A stretch of 64,000 nt of DNA from positions 119,470-183,469 of the forward strand of contig NZ_JAMBNR010000011.1 in the NCBI RefSeq assembly GCF_023715205.1, written 5' to 3'. Every line of letters begins with the position of its first letter. The stretch's first letter is position 1. A program made the position numbers and the translations under genes. Positions 42,092 through 51,280 of this stretch are shown piece by piece. This DNA comes from Mesobacillus maritimus. GTDB lineage: Bacteria > Bacillota > Bacilli > Bacillales > Cytobacillaceae. The notes beneath the pieces are model-generated. The model ran no database searches and was not told where the DNA came from. It was given only the letters and a program-made list of their open reading frames with translations.

Positions 42092-42165
42092 TTCTGAAGA
42101 GCTAAGAGCCTGAACGACTCCAAGCAACCGAGCATATGTTACAAGCAAGAGGAGGCGATTTAGGA

Positions 42166-42780
42166 TTGGCATCATTCAGTAGCTTAGCTCAAAGTGTTTC
42201 GTTCACTAGCCAGGGCTCAAGTTTTCGGCTGAATGACAAGCATCCAGAACTTGAGCCAATCGGCAAGGGTAGAAGCGCTTATGCTTTTAAAATAAAAGAG
42301 ACAAACCTAGTAATCAAAGTGTTTTTCCCTTCTTTTGAGTCAGTCGCAAAAGAGGAAGCTGATGTATATAAGGTACTTGGCCAAAACCCATATTATCCAA
42401 GTTTATATGATTCTGGCGATCGTTACTTGGTTATTGATTATATAAGTGGTGATACATTATTTGATTGTTTAGTAAAGGGAATCGAGATTCGAGATGAATA
42501 CATTCATGAAATCCAGCAGGCTCTTCTGTATGCAAGAAAACAAGGGCTAAATCCAGCGGATATTCATTTGAAAAACATCATTCTAACAAAAGATAAAAGC
42601 ATCAAAATGATCGATGTTGCTCGTTTCCGACAACATCAAAAATGTAGAAGATGGCTGGATTTAAAAAAAGCCTATACAAAGATTTATAAAAAGTGGTTCT
42701 TTCCCAACAAGACACCTGAATTTGTCTTGAACCTCATTGCTTTTTTTTATAAGCGGAGACTGATTCCTTCTTTTCGGTAG
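42166..42780 (+). CDS. YrzF-like serine/threonine protein kinase
   Basis: 204 residues from TTG 42166, with AGAGGAGG about ten bases upstream; the ATG at 42136 has no ribosome site. Kinase N-lobe GKGRSAYAF and VIKVF with the ATP Lys, hinge YLVIDYISG, then LNPADIHLKNIIL as catalytic loop (Asp present, HRD not canonical) and IKMIDVARF as the DFG equivalent. Small compact kinase, like YrzF. Not obviously part of the riboswitch operon but 74 bases after it. Confidence 0.8.
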   Translation: MASFSSLAQSVSFTSQGSSFRLNDKHPELEPIGKGRSAYAFKIKETNLVIKVFFPSFESVAKEEADVYKVLGQNPYYPSLYDSGDRYLVIDYISGDTLFDCLVKGIEIRDEYIHEIQQALLYARKQGLNPADIHLKNIILTKDKSIKMIDVARFRQHQKCRRWLDLKKAYTKIYKKWFFPNKTPEFVLNLIAFFYKRRLIPSFR

Positions 42781-42805
42781 GAAATCTATTATTACTTTGA
42801 TAAGA

Positions 42806-42838
42806 CCCTGCTCATGATAAGTGAGCAGGGTTTTTTTT
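42806..42838 (+). terminator. Strong terminator
   Basis: CCCTGCTCA and TGAGCAGGG around seven bases, then eight T. It ends the kinase transcript and separates it from the ars operon. Confidence 0.9.
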
Positions 42839-42989
42839 GTGGTTTGAAAACAGGCTAATGGCAAGTTGAGGATTGCTTATAGCAAAGTTTCTCCGTAAAT
42901 TAATTGATTGAGATTTGTTCATGAAATCGTCCATTTTAGGACATCGTAAAAATGAAAAAGGGTTGCAATCAGCATATAAGCATTTTATT

Positions 42990-43009
42990 ATATAAGTAGT
43001 TTCTTATAT
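42990..43009 (+). promoter_or_regulatory. Probable ArsR operator
   Basis: ATATAAG and CTTATAT are perfect inverted repeats spaced by TAGTTT, 22 bases before the arsR start. ArsR/SmtB repressors bind AT-rich dyads like this one and leave it when arsenite binds. Confidence 0.65.
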
Positions 43010-43031
43010 GTTGATGTGTGGGGGTGAAGGA

Positions 43032-43370
43032 ATGGAGAAGAATTCATTAGAAGGTACGGCAAATATTTTAAAACTAATGGGCGATAAAACAAGATTATCG
43101 ATGTTAGGTTTATTAATCAAACATGATTGTTGTGTCTGTGAGTTTGTGGAGATGTTTAAAATGTCACAGCCTGCCATTAGTCAACATCTACGAAAATTAA
43201 AGGATGCTGGTTTAGTAAAAGAAACAAGGAAAGGTCAGTGGATTTTTTATTCTTTAAACAAAGACAATCAGTATTATCCACTTGTTCAGGATGTGATCAA
43301 ATATATCCCTGACCAGGAACAAAAATTGATTCTTTTACAGCAACAGGGACTTCGAATTTCCTGTGATTAA
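43032..43370 (+). CDS. arsR: ArsR-family arsenite-responsive repressor
   Basis: 112 residues from ATG 43032 after GGTGAAGGA. Winged helix with MSQPAISQHLRKLKDAGLVK as recognition region (about 50-69). Metal-binding cysteines Cys33, Cys34 and Cys36 lie in HDCCVCEF at the start of the alpha-3 region, the classic ArsR arsenite site. First gene of arsR-arsB-arsC-arsD-arsA. Confidence 0.93.
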   Translation: MEKNSLEGTANILKLMGDKTRLSMLGLLIKHDCCVCEFVEMFKMSQPAISQHLRKLKDAGLVKETRKGQWIFYSLNKDNQYYPLVQDVIKYIPDQEQKLILLQQQGLRISCD

Positions 43371-43385
43371 AATGGAGGTTTTACC

Positions 43386-44687
43386 GTGACACAAGTTCTA
43401 CTCGCTTCATTGATTTTTATTGTGACACTGATTCTAGTCATTTGGCAACCGAAAAACCTTTCGATTGGTTGGTCTGCTTGTGGCGGGGCGATTCTTGCCT
43501 TACTCGTCGGTGTTGTTGATTTCGGAGACGTCTGGGACGTAACCGGAATTGTTTGGAATGCGACATTAGCTTTTATCGCCATTATTATGATCTCGCTTAT
43601 ACTGGATGAAATTGGTTTCTTTGAATGGGCCGCACTTCATATGGCAAGAGTCGCAAATGGAAACGGGGTCAAAATGTTCATCTACGTCTCCATTTTAGGT
43701 GCTTTGGTTGCTGCGTTCTTTGCCAACGACGGTGCCGCTCTAATTTTAACACCGATTGTGCTTGCGATGGTGCGCGCGTTGAAATTCGATGAAAAAATGG
43801 TGTTTCCATTTATTATCGCAAGTGGATTTATTGCAGATACGACGTCATTGCCACTCATTGTTAGTAACTTGGTGAACATTGTTTCTGCCGACTTCTTTGG
43901 GATTGGCTTTGTTGAATTTGCTTCGCGAATGATTGTGCCAAACTTATTCTCGTTAGCAGCAAGTATTTTGGTTCTATATTTCTTTTTCCGAAAAAGCATT
44001 CCGAAAAAGTATGATATAACTCATTTAAAACAACCAGTTGAAGCGATTCGCGATCGTAAGATGTTTACGATTTCTTGGGTTGTGCTTGCTGTTCTGTTAG
44101 TCGGCTACTTTGCAAGTGAGTTCGTTGGGGTACCGGTGTCGTTTATCGCCGGCATCATTGCGATTGTTTTCTTATTGATGGCAAGACGAAGTCCAGCAGT
44201 CAATACGAAAACGGTCATCAAAGGAGCTCCTTGGAACATCGTTTTCTTCTCGATTGGGATGTATGTGGTTGTTTATGGATTGCGTAATGCTGGATTGACT
44301 ACTGTCCTATCCGATGTGATTCAAGTGTTTGCGGATCAAGGGCTATTCGCAGCGACCGTCGGAATGGGCTTCATAGCGGCGATTTTATCATCGGTAATGA
44401 ACAATATGCCTACCGTTATGATTGATGCCCTTGCGATTGCCGACACGAATACAACCGGTGTGATTCGAGAAGCCTTAATTTATGCAAACGTCATTGGTTC
44501 GGATTTAGGACCGAAAATCACGCCAATAGGATCGCTAGCGACCCTATTATGGCTACATGTTCTAAGTTTAAAAGGCGTCAAAATCACTTGGGGTACTTAT
44601 TTTAAAACAGGAATCATTTTAACGATTCCCACGCTATTCATTACGTTAGTGGGACTCTACCTATGGTTGCTGATCATCCCGCATTAA
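43386..44687 (+). CDS. arsB: Arsenite efflux transporter ArsB
   Basis: 433 residues, about twelve membrane helices, GTG start seven bases after [28 protein letters not shown] and [20 protein letters not shown] are typical of ArsB-type As(OH)3/H+ antiporters. With ArsA it can become an ATP-driven pump. It starts 15 bases after arsR. Confidence 0.93.
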   Translation: MTQVLLASLIFIVTLILVIWQPKNLSIGWSACGGAILALLVGVVDFGDVWDVTGIVWNATLAFIAIIMISLILDEIGFFEWAALHMARVANGNGVKMFIYVSILGALVAAFFANDGAALILTPIVLAMVRALKFDEKMVFPFIIASGFIADTTSLPLIVSNLVNIVSADFFGIGFVEFASRMIVPNLFSLAASILVLYFFFRKSIPKKYDITHLKQPVEAIRDRKMFTISWVVLAVLLVGYFASEFVGVPVSFIAGIIAIVFLLMARRSPAVNTKTVIKGAPWNIVFFSIGMYVVVYGLRNAGLTTVLSDVIQVFADQGLFAATVGMGFIAAILSSVMNNMPTVMIDALAIADTNTTGVIREALIYANVIGSDLGPKITPIGSLATLLWLHVLSLKGVKITWGTYFKTGIILTIPTLFITLVGLYLWLLIIPH

Positions 44688-44830
44688 CTGGCAGTAAGGC
44701 CCCTACTTCAAGACATGAGGAAGACCTAAAAAGGATAAGTCGGGGACCAACTGCCAGTAAAAGCCCGATTGGTTCAACTAACATTCAGTGGGGGATGGAG
44801 AACCCCCCCCACTGAATGAAGTTTCACTTT
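44688..44830 (+). repeat. Double-hairpin dispersed element between arsB and arsC
   Basis: A long stem ACTGGCAGT/ACTGCCAGT (from 44690 to about 44759, with inner GGCCCC/GGGGACC) is followed by a second stem CATTCAGTGGGGG/CCCCCCCACTGAATG (44780-44819) and AAGTTTCACTTT. The second hairpin and its flanks recur at 55303-55353. It lies in the operon between arsB and arsC and may act as an attenuator. Confidence 0.75.
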
Positions 44831-44861
44831 ATCTAAATTACATCTTAAAGGAGAATCATCT

Positions 44862-45281
44862 ATGTCTAAAAAAACAATTTACTTCTTATGTACAGGAAAC
44901 TCTTGCCGCAGCCAAATGGCCGAAGGTTGGGCGAAAAAATATTTGGGTGACGAGTGGGAAGTCAAAAGTGCTGGAATTGAAGCGCACGGGTTAAACCCAA
45001 ATGCTGTAAAAGCAATGAAAGAAATCGACATTGATATTACGAACCAAACTTCTGACATCATTGATCCAGAGATTTTAAATAACGCTGAATTTGTTGTCAC
45101 TCTTTGTGGAGATGCCGCTGACAAATGTCCAGTCACACCTCCACATGTAAAACGAGACCACTGGGGCTTTGATGACCCAGCTAAGGCCCAAGGAACAGAT
45201 GAAGAAAAATGGGCGTTTTTCCAACGTGTGCGTGATGAAATTGGTGAGCGCATCAAAACATTTGCGGAAACTGGAAAGTAA
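44862..45281 (+). CDS. arsC: Thioredoxin-coupled arsenate reductase ArsC
   Basis: 139 residues behind AAAGGAG. Phosphatase-like loop CTGNSCRS with nucleophile Cys10, and the redox pair Cys82 and Cys89 in [14 protein letters not shown]. This is the low-molecular-weight-phosphatase type of ArsC, which reduces arsenate to arsenite with thioredoxin. Length is standard. Confidence 0.95.
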   Translation: MSKKTIYFLCTGNSCRSQMAEGWAKKYLGDEWEVKSAGIEAHGLNPNAVKAMKEIDIDITNQTSDIIDPEILNNAEFVVTLCGDAADKCPVTPPHVKRDHWGFDDPAKAQGTDEEKWAFFQRVRDEIGERIKTFAETGK

Positions 45282-45326
45282 AAGGAGCAGTGCGAAGAGG
45301 CTTTGCTCCTCTTCGTGTTTGACTAA

Positions 45327-45437
45327 GGCTCTTTTCTCAGGCCTTATTGCTTTTGAACAACAATTACACTGAATGAACTAGGTTATAAGAAAAAAAGAGC
45401 TGTTTAGGATTTTAAAGGTAATTTTTACGTAATAGCC
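45327..45437 (+). mobile_element. ISL3-type MITE, copy 3 (internally deleted)
   Basis: 111 bp with start GGCTCTTTTCTCAGG and end AATAGCC, flanked by TTGACTAA (45319-45326) and TTAACTAA (45438-45445), a 7-of-8 target duplication. About 70 bases of the middle present in other copies are missing. It is inserted between arsC and arsD. Confidence 0.8.
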
Positions 45438-45463
45438 TTAACTAAAAAGAGGAGGGATTCGAT

Positions 45464-45817
45464 ATGAACATAGTAGAAATCTTTGATCCGGCATTATGTT
45501 GTCCGACGGGTGTTTGTGGACCAAGCGTCGATCCGGAGCTAACAAGAATGGCGTCCGCTGTTTTTCTATTAGAAAAGAAGGGACATGATATTACGCGATA
45601 CAATCTAGCGACCGATCCAGCTAAATTTGCGGAAAACGAAGCGGTAAATAAAGTCCTTCACGAAAAAGGACCAGATGCACTACCTATGACGGTCTTAAAC
45701 GGGGAAGTTGTCAAAACAGGAGCATATCCGAGCAATGAACAGCTTGCTTCATGGTTTGGTGTCGCGGAAGAGGATTTAAAAGAAAAGAAAGCGAGCAAAA
45801 CGCTTAACTTATTATAG
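45464..45817 (+). CDS. arsD: Arsenite metallochaperone ArsD
   Basis: 117 residues behind AGAGGAGG. EIFDPALCCPTGVCGPSVDP carries the Cys12-Cys13-Cys18 arsenite site; the second and third Cys pairs of some ArsD proteins are missing. ArsD hands arsenite to ArsA. The gene lies between two MITE copies in the operon. Confidence 0.93.
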   Translation: MNIVEIFDPALCCPTGVCGPSVDPELTRMASAVFLLEKKGHDITRYNLATDPAKFAENEAVNKVLHEKGPDALPMTVLNGEVVKTGAYPSNEQLASWFGVAEEDLKEKKASKTLNLL

Positions 45818-45819
45818 AA

Positions 45820-46002
45820 GGCTCTTTTCTCAGACTTTATTGCTTTTGACACAAAAAATACGACTGAATAAGCATGGTTATACAAATAATAGCTTCATTT
45901 TATGAGAAAAGAGCTTGAAAACTTAATGAAACATACAAATTGGCTATTATTACGTTAAAATCGGCTTTAAGATTTTAACAACAATTTTTATGAAAACAGA
46001 CC
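45820..46002 (+). mobile_element. ISL3-type MITE, copy 4
   Basis: 183 bp from GGCTCTTTTCTCA to GAAAACAGACC, nearly full length, starting three bases after the arsD stop. Both internal hairpins are intact (CTCTTTTCTCA with TGAGAAAAGAG; GTTAAAATC with GATTTTAAC). Flanks share only ATAGAA, so the target duplication has decayed. It ends 18 bases before arsA. Confidence 0.8.
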
Positions 46003-46020
46003 GATAGAAAGAAGGTACAC

Positions 46021-47793
46021 ATGATGTTTCAACCCTTTGAACCAAAACAAGTAATTGATACTCCGTTTCTGTTTTTTACCGGAAAAGGAGGGGTAGGGAA
46101 AACGTCAACGGCGTGTGCCACTGCCGTTTCATTGGCGGATGAGGGGAAAAAGGTGCTCCTTGTTAGCACAGACCCCGCTTCCAATTTGCAGGATGTTTTG
46201 GAAGTGGAATTAAGCAATGAACCGAAAGCCGTACCATTAGTAGCTGGTTTATTTGCCTGTAATCTTGACCCAGAAGAAGCTGCAAGAGCTTATCGTGAAA
46301 AAGTGGTCGGCCCTTACCGCGGAAAACTGCCAGATTCCGTTGTCGCGACAATGGAAGAGCAATTATCAGGTGCATGTACGGTCGAAATTGCCGCATTTGA
46401 TGAATTTACCGGCTTGCTTTTAAATGAAACTATTGTGGCTGCTTATGACCATATCATTTTTGATACGGCTCCTACTGGTCACACGTTGAGATTGCTGCAA
46501 CTTCCGACGGCTTGGAGTGGATTCTTGGAGGAAAGTACCCATGGAGCGTCTTGTTTAGGTCCATTGTCAGGATTAGCGGAGAAAAAGGCGATTTATTCCG
46601 AGAGCATGAAAGCCTTAGCGGACCCTAAAAAAACCACTTTGATTTTAGTGGCGCGCCCAGATGAATCTTCGTTGTTTGAAGCAAACCGAGCTTCACAAGA
46701 ATTAAAAGAAATCGGCATCAGCAATCAGCTATTAATTGTGAATGGATTAATGGAAACGTTTGTGGCAGATGACACCGTTTCAGCGAGTTTTTATGAAAAG
46801 CAACAAGCAGCGATTGCCAAAATGCCAGCGGGGATTGTGGGAGTGACGACCTTCTCCTTGCCTTATGTGTCTTATTCGTTAACAGGATTGGCGAACTTGC
46901 GACAACTATTGGATCATCAAACAGTGGTTGAATCAGGGGGGGCTGAAGTAAGCTCCCATCATCAGCTAGCGAGTCTAAATGAATTGGTAGAAGACTTATC
47001 TAAAAAAGGGACAAGAGTTATTTTTACAATGGGGAAGGGCGGCGTCGGCAAAACCACAATGGCGTCGGCGATCGCGGTTGGACTTGTAGAAAAGGGACAT
47101 AAAGTTCATTTGACGACAACCGATCCGGCAGCCCACCTCGACCTGATGTTCAAGAGCGACGATCATAATGAGTCCTTATCTTTGAGTCGAATTGACCCTA
47201 AAAAAGAGGTTGAAGCCTATAAACAAGAAGTTTTAGCAAATGTGAGCGAAGAACTCGATGAGGCAGGCCTAGCCTACTTAGAGGAAGATTTAAACTCTCC
47301 ATGTACAGAGGAAATTGCTGTGTTCCGCGCGTTTGCAGAAGTTGTGGAACGCTCCAAGGATGAAATCGTGGTCATTGATACAGCGCCTACTGGTCACACA
47401 TTATTGCTTTTAGATGCAGCACAGTCTTACCACAAGGAATTGGCGCGGACAACAGGGGAAGTACCAGAAAGCGTTCAAAAGTTGTTGCCACGATTGCGTA
47501 ATTCCGAAGAGACGAGTGTTGTTATTGTGACCTTAGCTGAAGCAACACCTGTTCTCGAGGCAAGTCGTTTGCAAGATGATTTAAAACGAGCGGAAATAAC
47601 TCCGAATTGGTGGATTATTAATCAAAGTTTATATGCGACCGACACAAAGGACCCTGTTTTGAGAGGCAGAGCGCTTGCTGAAGAACAGTGGATTGAAAAA
47701 GTCGAAACAGAATTAGCAGAGAAAGCCGCGATTGTTCCGTTATATAGTCAAAATAAAACAGGTTATGAGCAGTTAAAAGTGTTTAGTGGATGA
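46021..47793 (+). CDS. arsA: Arsenite-transporting ATPase ArsA
   Basis: 590 residues in two homologous halves. P-loops GKGGVGKTS (about 21-29) and GKGGVGKTT (about 340-348). Each half has the signature DTAPTGHT and a cysteine region for arsenite (GACTVE in the first half, SPCTEE in the second). ArsA binds ArsB and energises arsenite efflux. It is the last gene of the operon and follows a MITE, so its transcript reads through that element. Confidence 0.94.
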   Translation: MMFQPFEPKQVIDTPFLFFTGKGGVGKTSTACATAVSLADEGKKVLLVSTDPASNLQDVLEVELSNEPKAVPLVAGLFACNLDPEEAARAYREKVVGPYRGKLPDSVVATMEEQLSGACTVEIAAFDEFTGLLLNETIVAAYDHIIFDTAPTGHTLRLLQLPTAWSGFLEESTHGASCLGPLSGLAEKKAIYSESMKALADPKKTTLILVARPDESSLFEANRASQELKEIGISNQLLIVNGLMETFVADDTVSASFYEKQQAAIAKMPAGIVGVTTFSLPYVSYSLTGLANLRQLLDHQTVVESGGAEVSSHHQLASLNELVEDLSKKGTRVIFTMGKGGVGKTTMASAIAVGLVEKGHKVHLTTTDPAAHLDLMFKSDDHNESLSLSRIDPKKEVEAYKQEVLANVSEELDEAGLAYLEEDLNSPCTEEIAVFRAFAEVVERSKDEIVVIDTAPTGHTLLLLDAAQSYHKELARTTGEVPESVQKLLPRLRNSEETSVVIVTLAEATPVLEASRLQDDLKRAEITPNWWIINQSLYATDTKDPVLRGRALAEEQWIEKVETELAEKAAIVPLYSQNKTGYEQLKVFSG

Positions 47794-47882
47794 TTTCTCG
47801 AATTGTTGTCAAACTATTGGATGAGGTTCAGATATGAAGGAAGCGTTAAAAAAGATTTATCCGAACGCTTAAAAAATCGATT

Positions 47883-47922
47883 AAAGAGGCTCGGTTCTGG
47901 AATGGAATCGAGTCTCTTTTTG
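47883..47922 (+). terminator. Terminator of the ars operon
   Basis: AAAGAGGCTCGGTT pairs with AATCGAGTCTCTTTTT around eight or nine bases. Confidence 0.8.
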
Positions 47923-47935
47923 GAATTGTGGAGGA

Positions 47936-48139
47936 CTATCGTTTCCGAAAAGAGAGGAGAGAAGAGAGTTTGGTAACGATAGAGATTCTATCGTGCCCGA
48001 AAAGAGAGGAGAGAAGAGAGTTTGGTAACGATAGAGATTCTATCGTGCCTGAAAAGAGAGGAGAGAAGAGAGTTTGGTAACGATAGAGATTCTATCGTGC
48101 CCGAAAGAGAGGAGAGAATAGAATTTAGTAACGATAGGA
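47936..48139. repeat. 52-bp minisatellite with purine-rich spacer
   Basis: Four units start CTATCGT at 47936, 47988, 48040 and 48092, exactly 52 apart. Each reads CTATCGTGCCCG, then GAAAAGAGAGGAGAGAAGAG, then TTTGGTAACGATAG and a 5-6 base link. CTATCGT and ACGATAG from neighbouring units pair as hairpins. The two ends match the array at 23406, while the middle is different and almost pure purine. Confidence 0.95.
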
Positions 48140-48201
48140 ATCCACCCTCATCCAGGCCGTAAACCGCGAGAAGTGTCTAGTGTTAGTGTTACGAAAGAAA
48201 A

Positions 48202-48231
48202 CAACCACGACGCTTTCATAGCCATCGTGGT
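48202..48231 (-). terminator. Possible terminator of the tenA gene
   Basis: AACCACGA and TCGTGGTT form a perfect 8-bp stem. On the minus strand it is followed by GTTTTC. It lies about 75 bases after the tenA stop. Confidence 0.45.
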
Positions 48232-48304
48232 TATCTACTAGAACGAAAATCGCTAAAAAGTACGACTCTAAATTAATCCCGCAGGATATTCAATCTACAT
48301 CCCT

Positions 48305-48988
48305 TTAAATCTCTACCCTCTCGTTTGTTACCGGCCAAGTTTCTAACTGATAAGCCATTTCCCAAAAAGCGTATTCATATTGACTGCTAATGATGAAATG
48401 TTCTTTCATTCGTTCGCGGTCCGTTTCGGTCACATTTTCCGCGATTTTATCTAATCTAGCAATCTGTTCTTCTACTAATGTCCGGAACCATTCACCGCCA
48501 TAGGCAGCAATCCACTCTTGATAAATCGGTTCCTCCGGCGTACAACCTTTGAGCCTTTCACCAATTTCATAATAAAGCCAATAGCATGGCAAAATTGCAG
48601 CGATAATATCACCGATATGACCTGAATAAGCCGCACGGTACATATGTGAAGTATAGGCATACGCAGTTGGTGCTGGTTTGAAATTGCTCTTTTCTTCCTC
48701 GGTAATTTCTAATAGCTTCGAAAACTTTTCATGCAGCTGCAATTCTGCTTCATAAGTCCCTTGAGCATGGCTGGCCATGCGGCTTGTTGTATGTAAATCT
48801 GGTGATTTGGTTGCCCCTAAAGCTTGCACTCTAGCAAAATGGGATAAATAGTAGGCATCCTGTTGAACGTAATAACGGAAACAAGAAAGCGACAAAGTCC
48901 CATCTCCAATCCCTTTTACAAACGGGTGGTTAAAACTTGCTTCCCAAATATGATTAGCAGCTTGACGAAGTTCTTGTGAAAATTTCAT
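48305..48988 (-). CDS. tenA: Aminopyrimidine aminohydrolase / thiaminase II TenA
   Basis: 227 residues from ATG 48988 behind GGAGGG. All-helical TenA fold: FVKGIGDGTLSLSCFRYYVQ and QDAYYLSHFARV near the N-terminus, PCYWLYYEIG with the active-site Cys, and SSQYEYAFWEMAYQ with the catalytic Glu region. TenA salvages thiamin by hydrolysing aminopyrimidine breakdown products. A TPP riboswitch lies upstream on the same strand, as expected. It is alone, with no other thi genes next to it here. Confidence 0.93.
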   Translation of the reverse strand: MKFSQELRQAANHIWEASFNHPFVKGIGDGTLSLSCFRYYVQQDAYYLSHFARVQALGATKSPDLHTTSRMASHAQGTYEAELQLHEKFSKLLEITEEEKSNFKPAPTAYAYTSHMYRAAYSGHIGDIIAAILPCYWLYYEIGERLKGCTPEEPIYQEWIAAYGGEWFRTLVEEQIARLDKIAENVTETDRERMKEHFIISSQYEYAFWEMAYQLETWPVTNERVEI

Positions 48989-49175
48989 TTTAATTCCCTC
49001 CAATAATTAATTATTTCTCGTAAAGAAAAAAGTAAAGCTCACCGGCTAGTAAAGGTTCTTCGCAAAAAAACTCTGATCAACGATTAACCTGAATAAATAG
49101 TAGTCTATCAACCTTAAGTCTTTGTACATCCCTCCAGACTCCAACCGATATCCATCACAATCTCGTTAAAGGTCA

Positions 49176-49216
49176 ATAAAAAAACCACTTTCCAAAGACA
49201 GAAGGAAAGTGGTTTA
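49176..49216 (-). terminator. Riboswitch-controlled terminator
   Basis: On the minus strand AAACCACTTTCC and GGAAAGTGGTTT pair and are followed by seven T, immediately after the TPP aptamer. It should stop transcription when TPP is bound. Confidence 0.85.
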
Positions 49217-49242
49217 AATGACAACAAGATACAATCGTTGTT

Positions 49243-49350
49243 CTCCACTTCCCTACGCTGGTATGAGCCAGATCAGGTTCTAAGGGTCTTAGAGTCATAC
49301 TCTAATCTCAGCTTTTAGGCGAAAATCTCACCAATAAAGCACCCCTAGTG
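49243..49350 (-). promoter_or_regulatory. TPP riboswitch (THI element)
   Basis: Read on the minus strand it contains CTAGGGGTGC, GCTGAGATTA, GACCCTTAGAACCTGATCTG and ATACCAGCGTAGGGAA, the full conserved core of the thiamin pyrophosphate riboswitch. It controls tenA. Confidence 0.95.
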
Positions 49351-49424
49351 GTTCGGTTAGATATGTAATTTCCCTTTATCCTAACAGGTTTGTGTGAATT
49401 GTCAAGGTTTTCAGATACTTCAAT

Positions 49425-49466
49425 TAAAAAAGAAGGACTTTTCCATGTGGTGGAAAAGTCCTTCTG
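49425..49466 (-). terminator. Terminator of the YdhK-like gene
   Basis: AGAAGGACTTTTCC and GGAAAAGTCCTTCT pair around CACCACAT on the minus strand, then TTTT. Confidence 0.9.
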
Positions 49467-49470
49467 ACTG

Positions 49471-50103
49471 TTAAGATTGATTTTCAACTGGTGTTAATTC
49501 ATTTTCCGTAACCCACTTGTGATTGGTAACTTTTTCGGAGTCATCTGTAGGTGTGAAATCAATCATGTAAACCGTTGTTTGTTTTGCTGAAATGATTTCA
49601 GCTGTTGCTCCTTTCATGCCTTCCATATGATCTGCATCGAGGATTACTTCGGATCCTTGTCCGTACGGCTGATCGTCGGCATCTTTGATTTCTTCATGAA
49701 TCACCCATTTATGGTTTTCTACCATCTCTCCACCGGTCGTTGGTGTATACGATACCGTATAGACTGTCGTATCATAAGCGCCGACAATGGTGGCTTCGGC
49801 TCCCTTCATTCCCGGCATATGACCTTCTTTAATCACAGCTTGACTTCCGACAGGAAATTTCGGATTTGTTGATTCTTTTAATCCATCAGGAACATCCCCG
49901 GACCCTGAATGATTCATATGGGAATGATCTGTTTTCGCTTCGTCGGTATTTTGTTCAGCTTCAGTTGCCTCATTGTTGCTATGTTGCTCCGTTTCGCTTG
50001 CATTAGAGTCAGGGGGAGCTTCCTTTTCGGTGTTCCCACAAGCGGTTATAAATAGAACGGTTAGCATTGTGACAAGGACCAGTATCCAATTACTTCGAAT
50101 CAT
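49471..50103 (-). CDS. YdhK-like lipoprotein with two DUF1541 repeats
   Basis: 210 residues from ATG 50103; the longer frame starts inside the ribosome site GGAGG. Lipobox ITAC (about Cys22). After an acidic Asn/Glu/His linker come two copies of the DUF1541 unit, each with HMPGMKGAEATIVGAYDTTV- or HMEGMKGATAEIISAKQTTV-like and VSYTPTTGGEMVENHKWVIH-like stretches. The His/Met-rich HSHMNHS linker and HMxGMKG motifs suggest copper or other metal contacts. Exported, function unknown. Confidence 0.85.
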   Translation of the reverse strand: MIRSNWILVLVTMLTVLFITACGNTEKEAPPDSNASETEQHSNNEATEAEQNTDEAKTDHSHMNHSGSGDVPDGLKESTNPKFPVGSQAVIKEGHMPGMKGAEATIVGAYDTTVYTVSYTPTTGGEMVENHKWVIHEEIKDADDQPYGQGSEVILDADHMEGMKGATAEIISAKQTTVYMIDFTPTDDSEKVTNHKWVTENELTPVENQS

Positions 50104-50194
50104 AGATTTTAAAACCTCCAATGTTGCCTTTTATCAAAATAAAATGGTCACATTAACTTTTATTCCCATTTCTATTCGTTTTAATCGATAATAT

Positions 50195-51280
50195 CTATGA
50201 GACCTCATGCGTAGGTTTCTGCACCGACCGTAGAAGTTCCTTTTTAAGTAGAGTTGTAATGGAAAGATAAAGTTCAATGACTGTTAGACAGAGAATCATC
50301 CATATTCCACCGTGGATGATGATTTTTTTCATAATCAGAATATAACTAAGCTGACTTTGAATGAAAAAAGTAAACGTATAAAACATCGCAAACGTAAAAA
50401 TGCGGCTCCACTGGGACACATCATAGACGAAAATTCCTCTTCGAACTCCGTACAACCTGATCCGCTTCACCAAGCGGGCAAGCTCGATTGACTCGACAAT
50501 GAAAAATAGGATAAAAGCGGAGGTCCAAATTGTTTCTATCATGAACGGATGTGTTGCTTGTGAAAGAATACAGGCCAAGCCAGAAATCGAAAGGGCACCA
50601 TGGATAATACAATTGGTGTTTTTCCAGTCAGTTTCAATCGCCCATGGGTTGTACCGGTAGCGCCGATAAATGAAAAGAAGACTAATAAAATAGAAAAGCA
50701 ATCCGACAAGAATCATCATCAAATCAATTGCATCCGGAATGGGTTTATGGAAAGAACTTAACAATAACACTAAGGACTGTGTGCTAACGGTAGTAAGAAA
50801 GATAATTCCATGTACTTGATCTTCCTTTTTAGTACGGTAAATTTGATAAAGGGACATTGTCGACACCACCATGTACCCAAGCCATAGTGAAAAGTTTAAA
50901 GTGGCAATGACAATTGCTGCTTGTTCCCATTGTGAGACATGACGATTGATTAAAACTCCACAAATGGAACTCGCTGCTACCCAAGTACCGATCCCAAAAC
51001 GATTCATGATGGTAAGATAATGTAATGAGGTGAACTTGGCTTTAAAGAGTGACCGCCACAAAGAAAAGAAGAAGGCAATCCATAACGCTAGAATGATGCA
51101 GATACTATAATGGAAGAGGATAGACTGGGTAAAGCTTGAACGAAAAAAGTTTGAAATCACACCTTGTGTCATGATTCCTAGCGCCATAATCACGGCCATA
51201 GTAGATGTTTTTATATAAATATTAAAATAAAGAATGATGAGGATAAAACAAATAGATAGACTAACAAGAAAATAAAGCAT
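50195..51280 (-). CDS. Polytopic membrane protein, unknown
   Basis: 361 residues with about ten hydrophobic helices and short loops, ATG behind AGGTGG. The helix count and size are compatible with TehA/SLAC1-like transporters, but I see no diagnostic motif, so no family is claimed. It diverges from hemY with about 150 bases between starts. Confidence 0.6.
   Translation of the reverse strand: MLYFLVSLSICFILIILYFNIYIKTSTMAVIMALGIMTQGVISNFFRSSFTQSILFHYSICIILALWIAFFFSLWRSLFKAKFTSLHYLTIMNRFGIGTWVAASSICGVLINRHVSQWEQAAIVIATLNFSLWLGYMVVSTMSLYQIYRTKKEDQVHGIIFLTTVSTQSLVLLLSSFHKPIPDAIDLMMILVGLLFYFISLLFIYRRYRYNPWAIETDWKNTNCIIHGALSISGLACILSQATHPFMIETIWTSAFILFFIVESIELARLVKRIRLYGVRRGIFVYDVSQWSRIFTFAMFYTFTFFIQSQLSYILIMKKIIIHGGIWMILCLTVIELYLSITTLLKKELLRSVQKPTHEVS

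Noticed and set aside
50195..51280. Assignment to the TehA/SLAC1 transporter family
   Set aside because: Only helix number and length agree. No diagnostic residue could be pointed to, so it was left as unknown.
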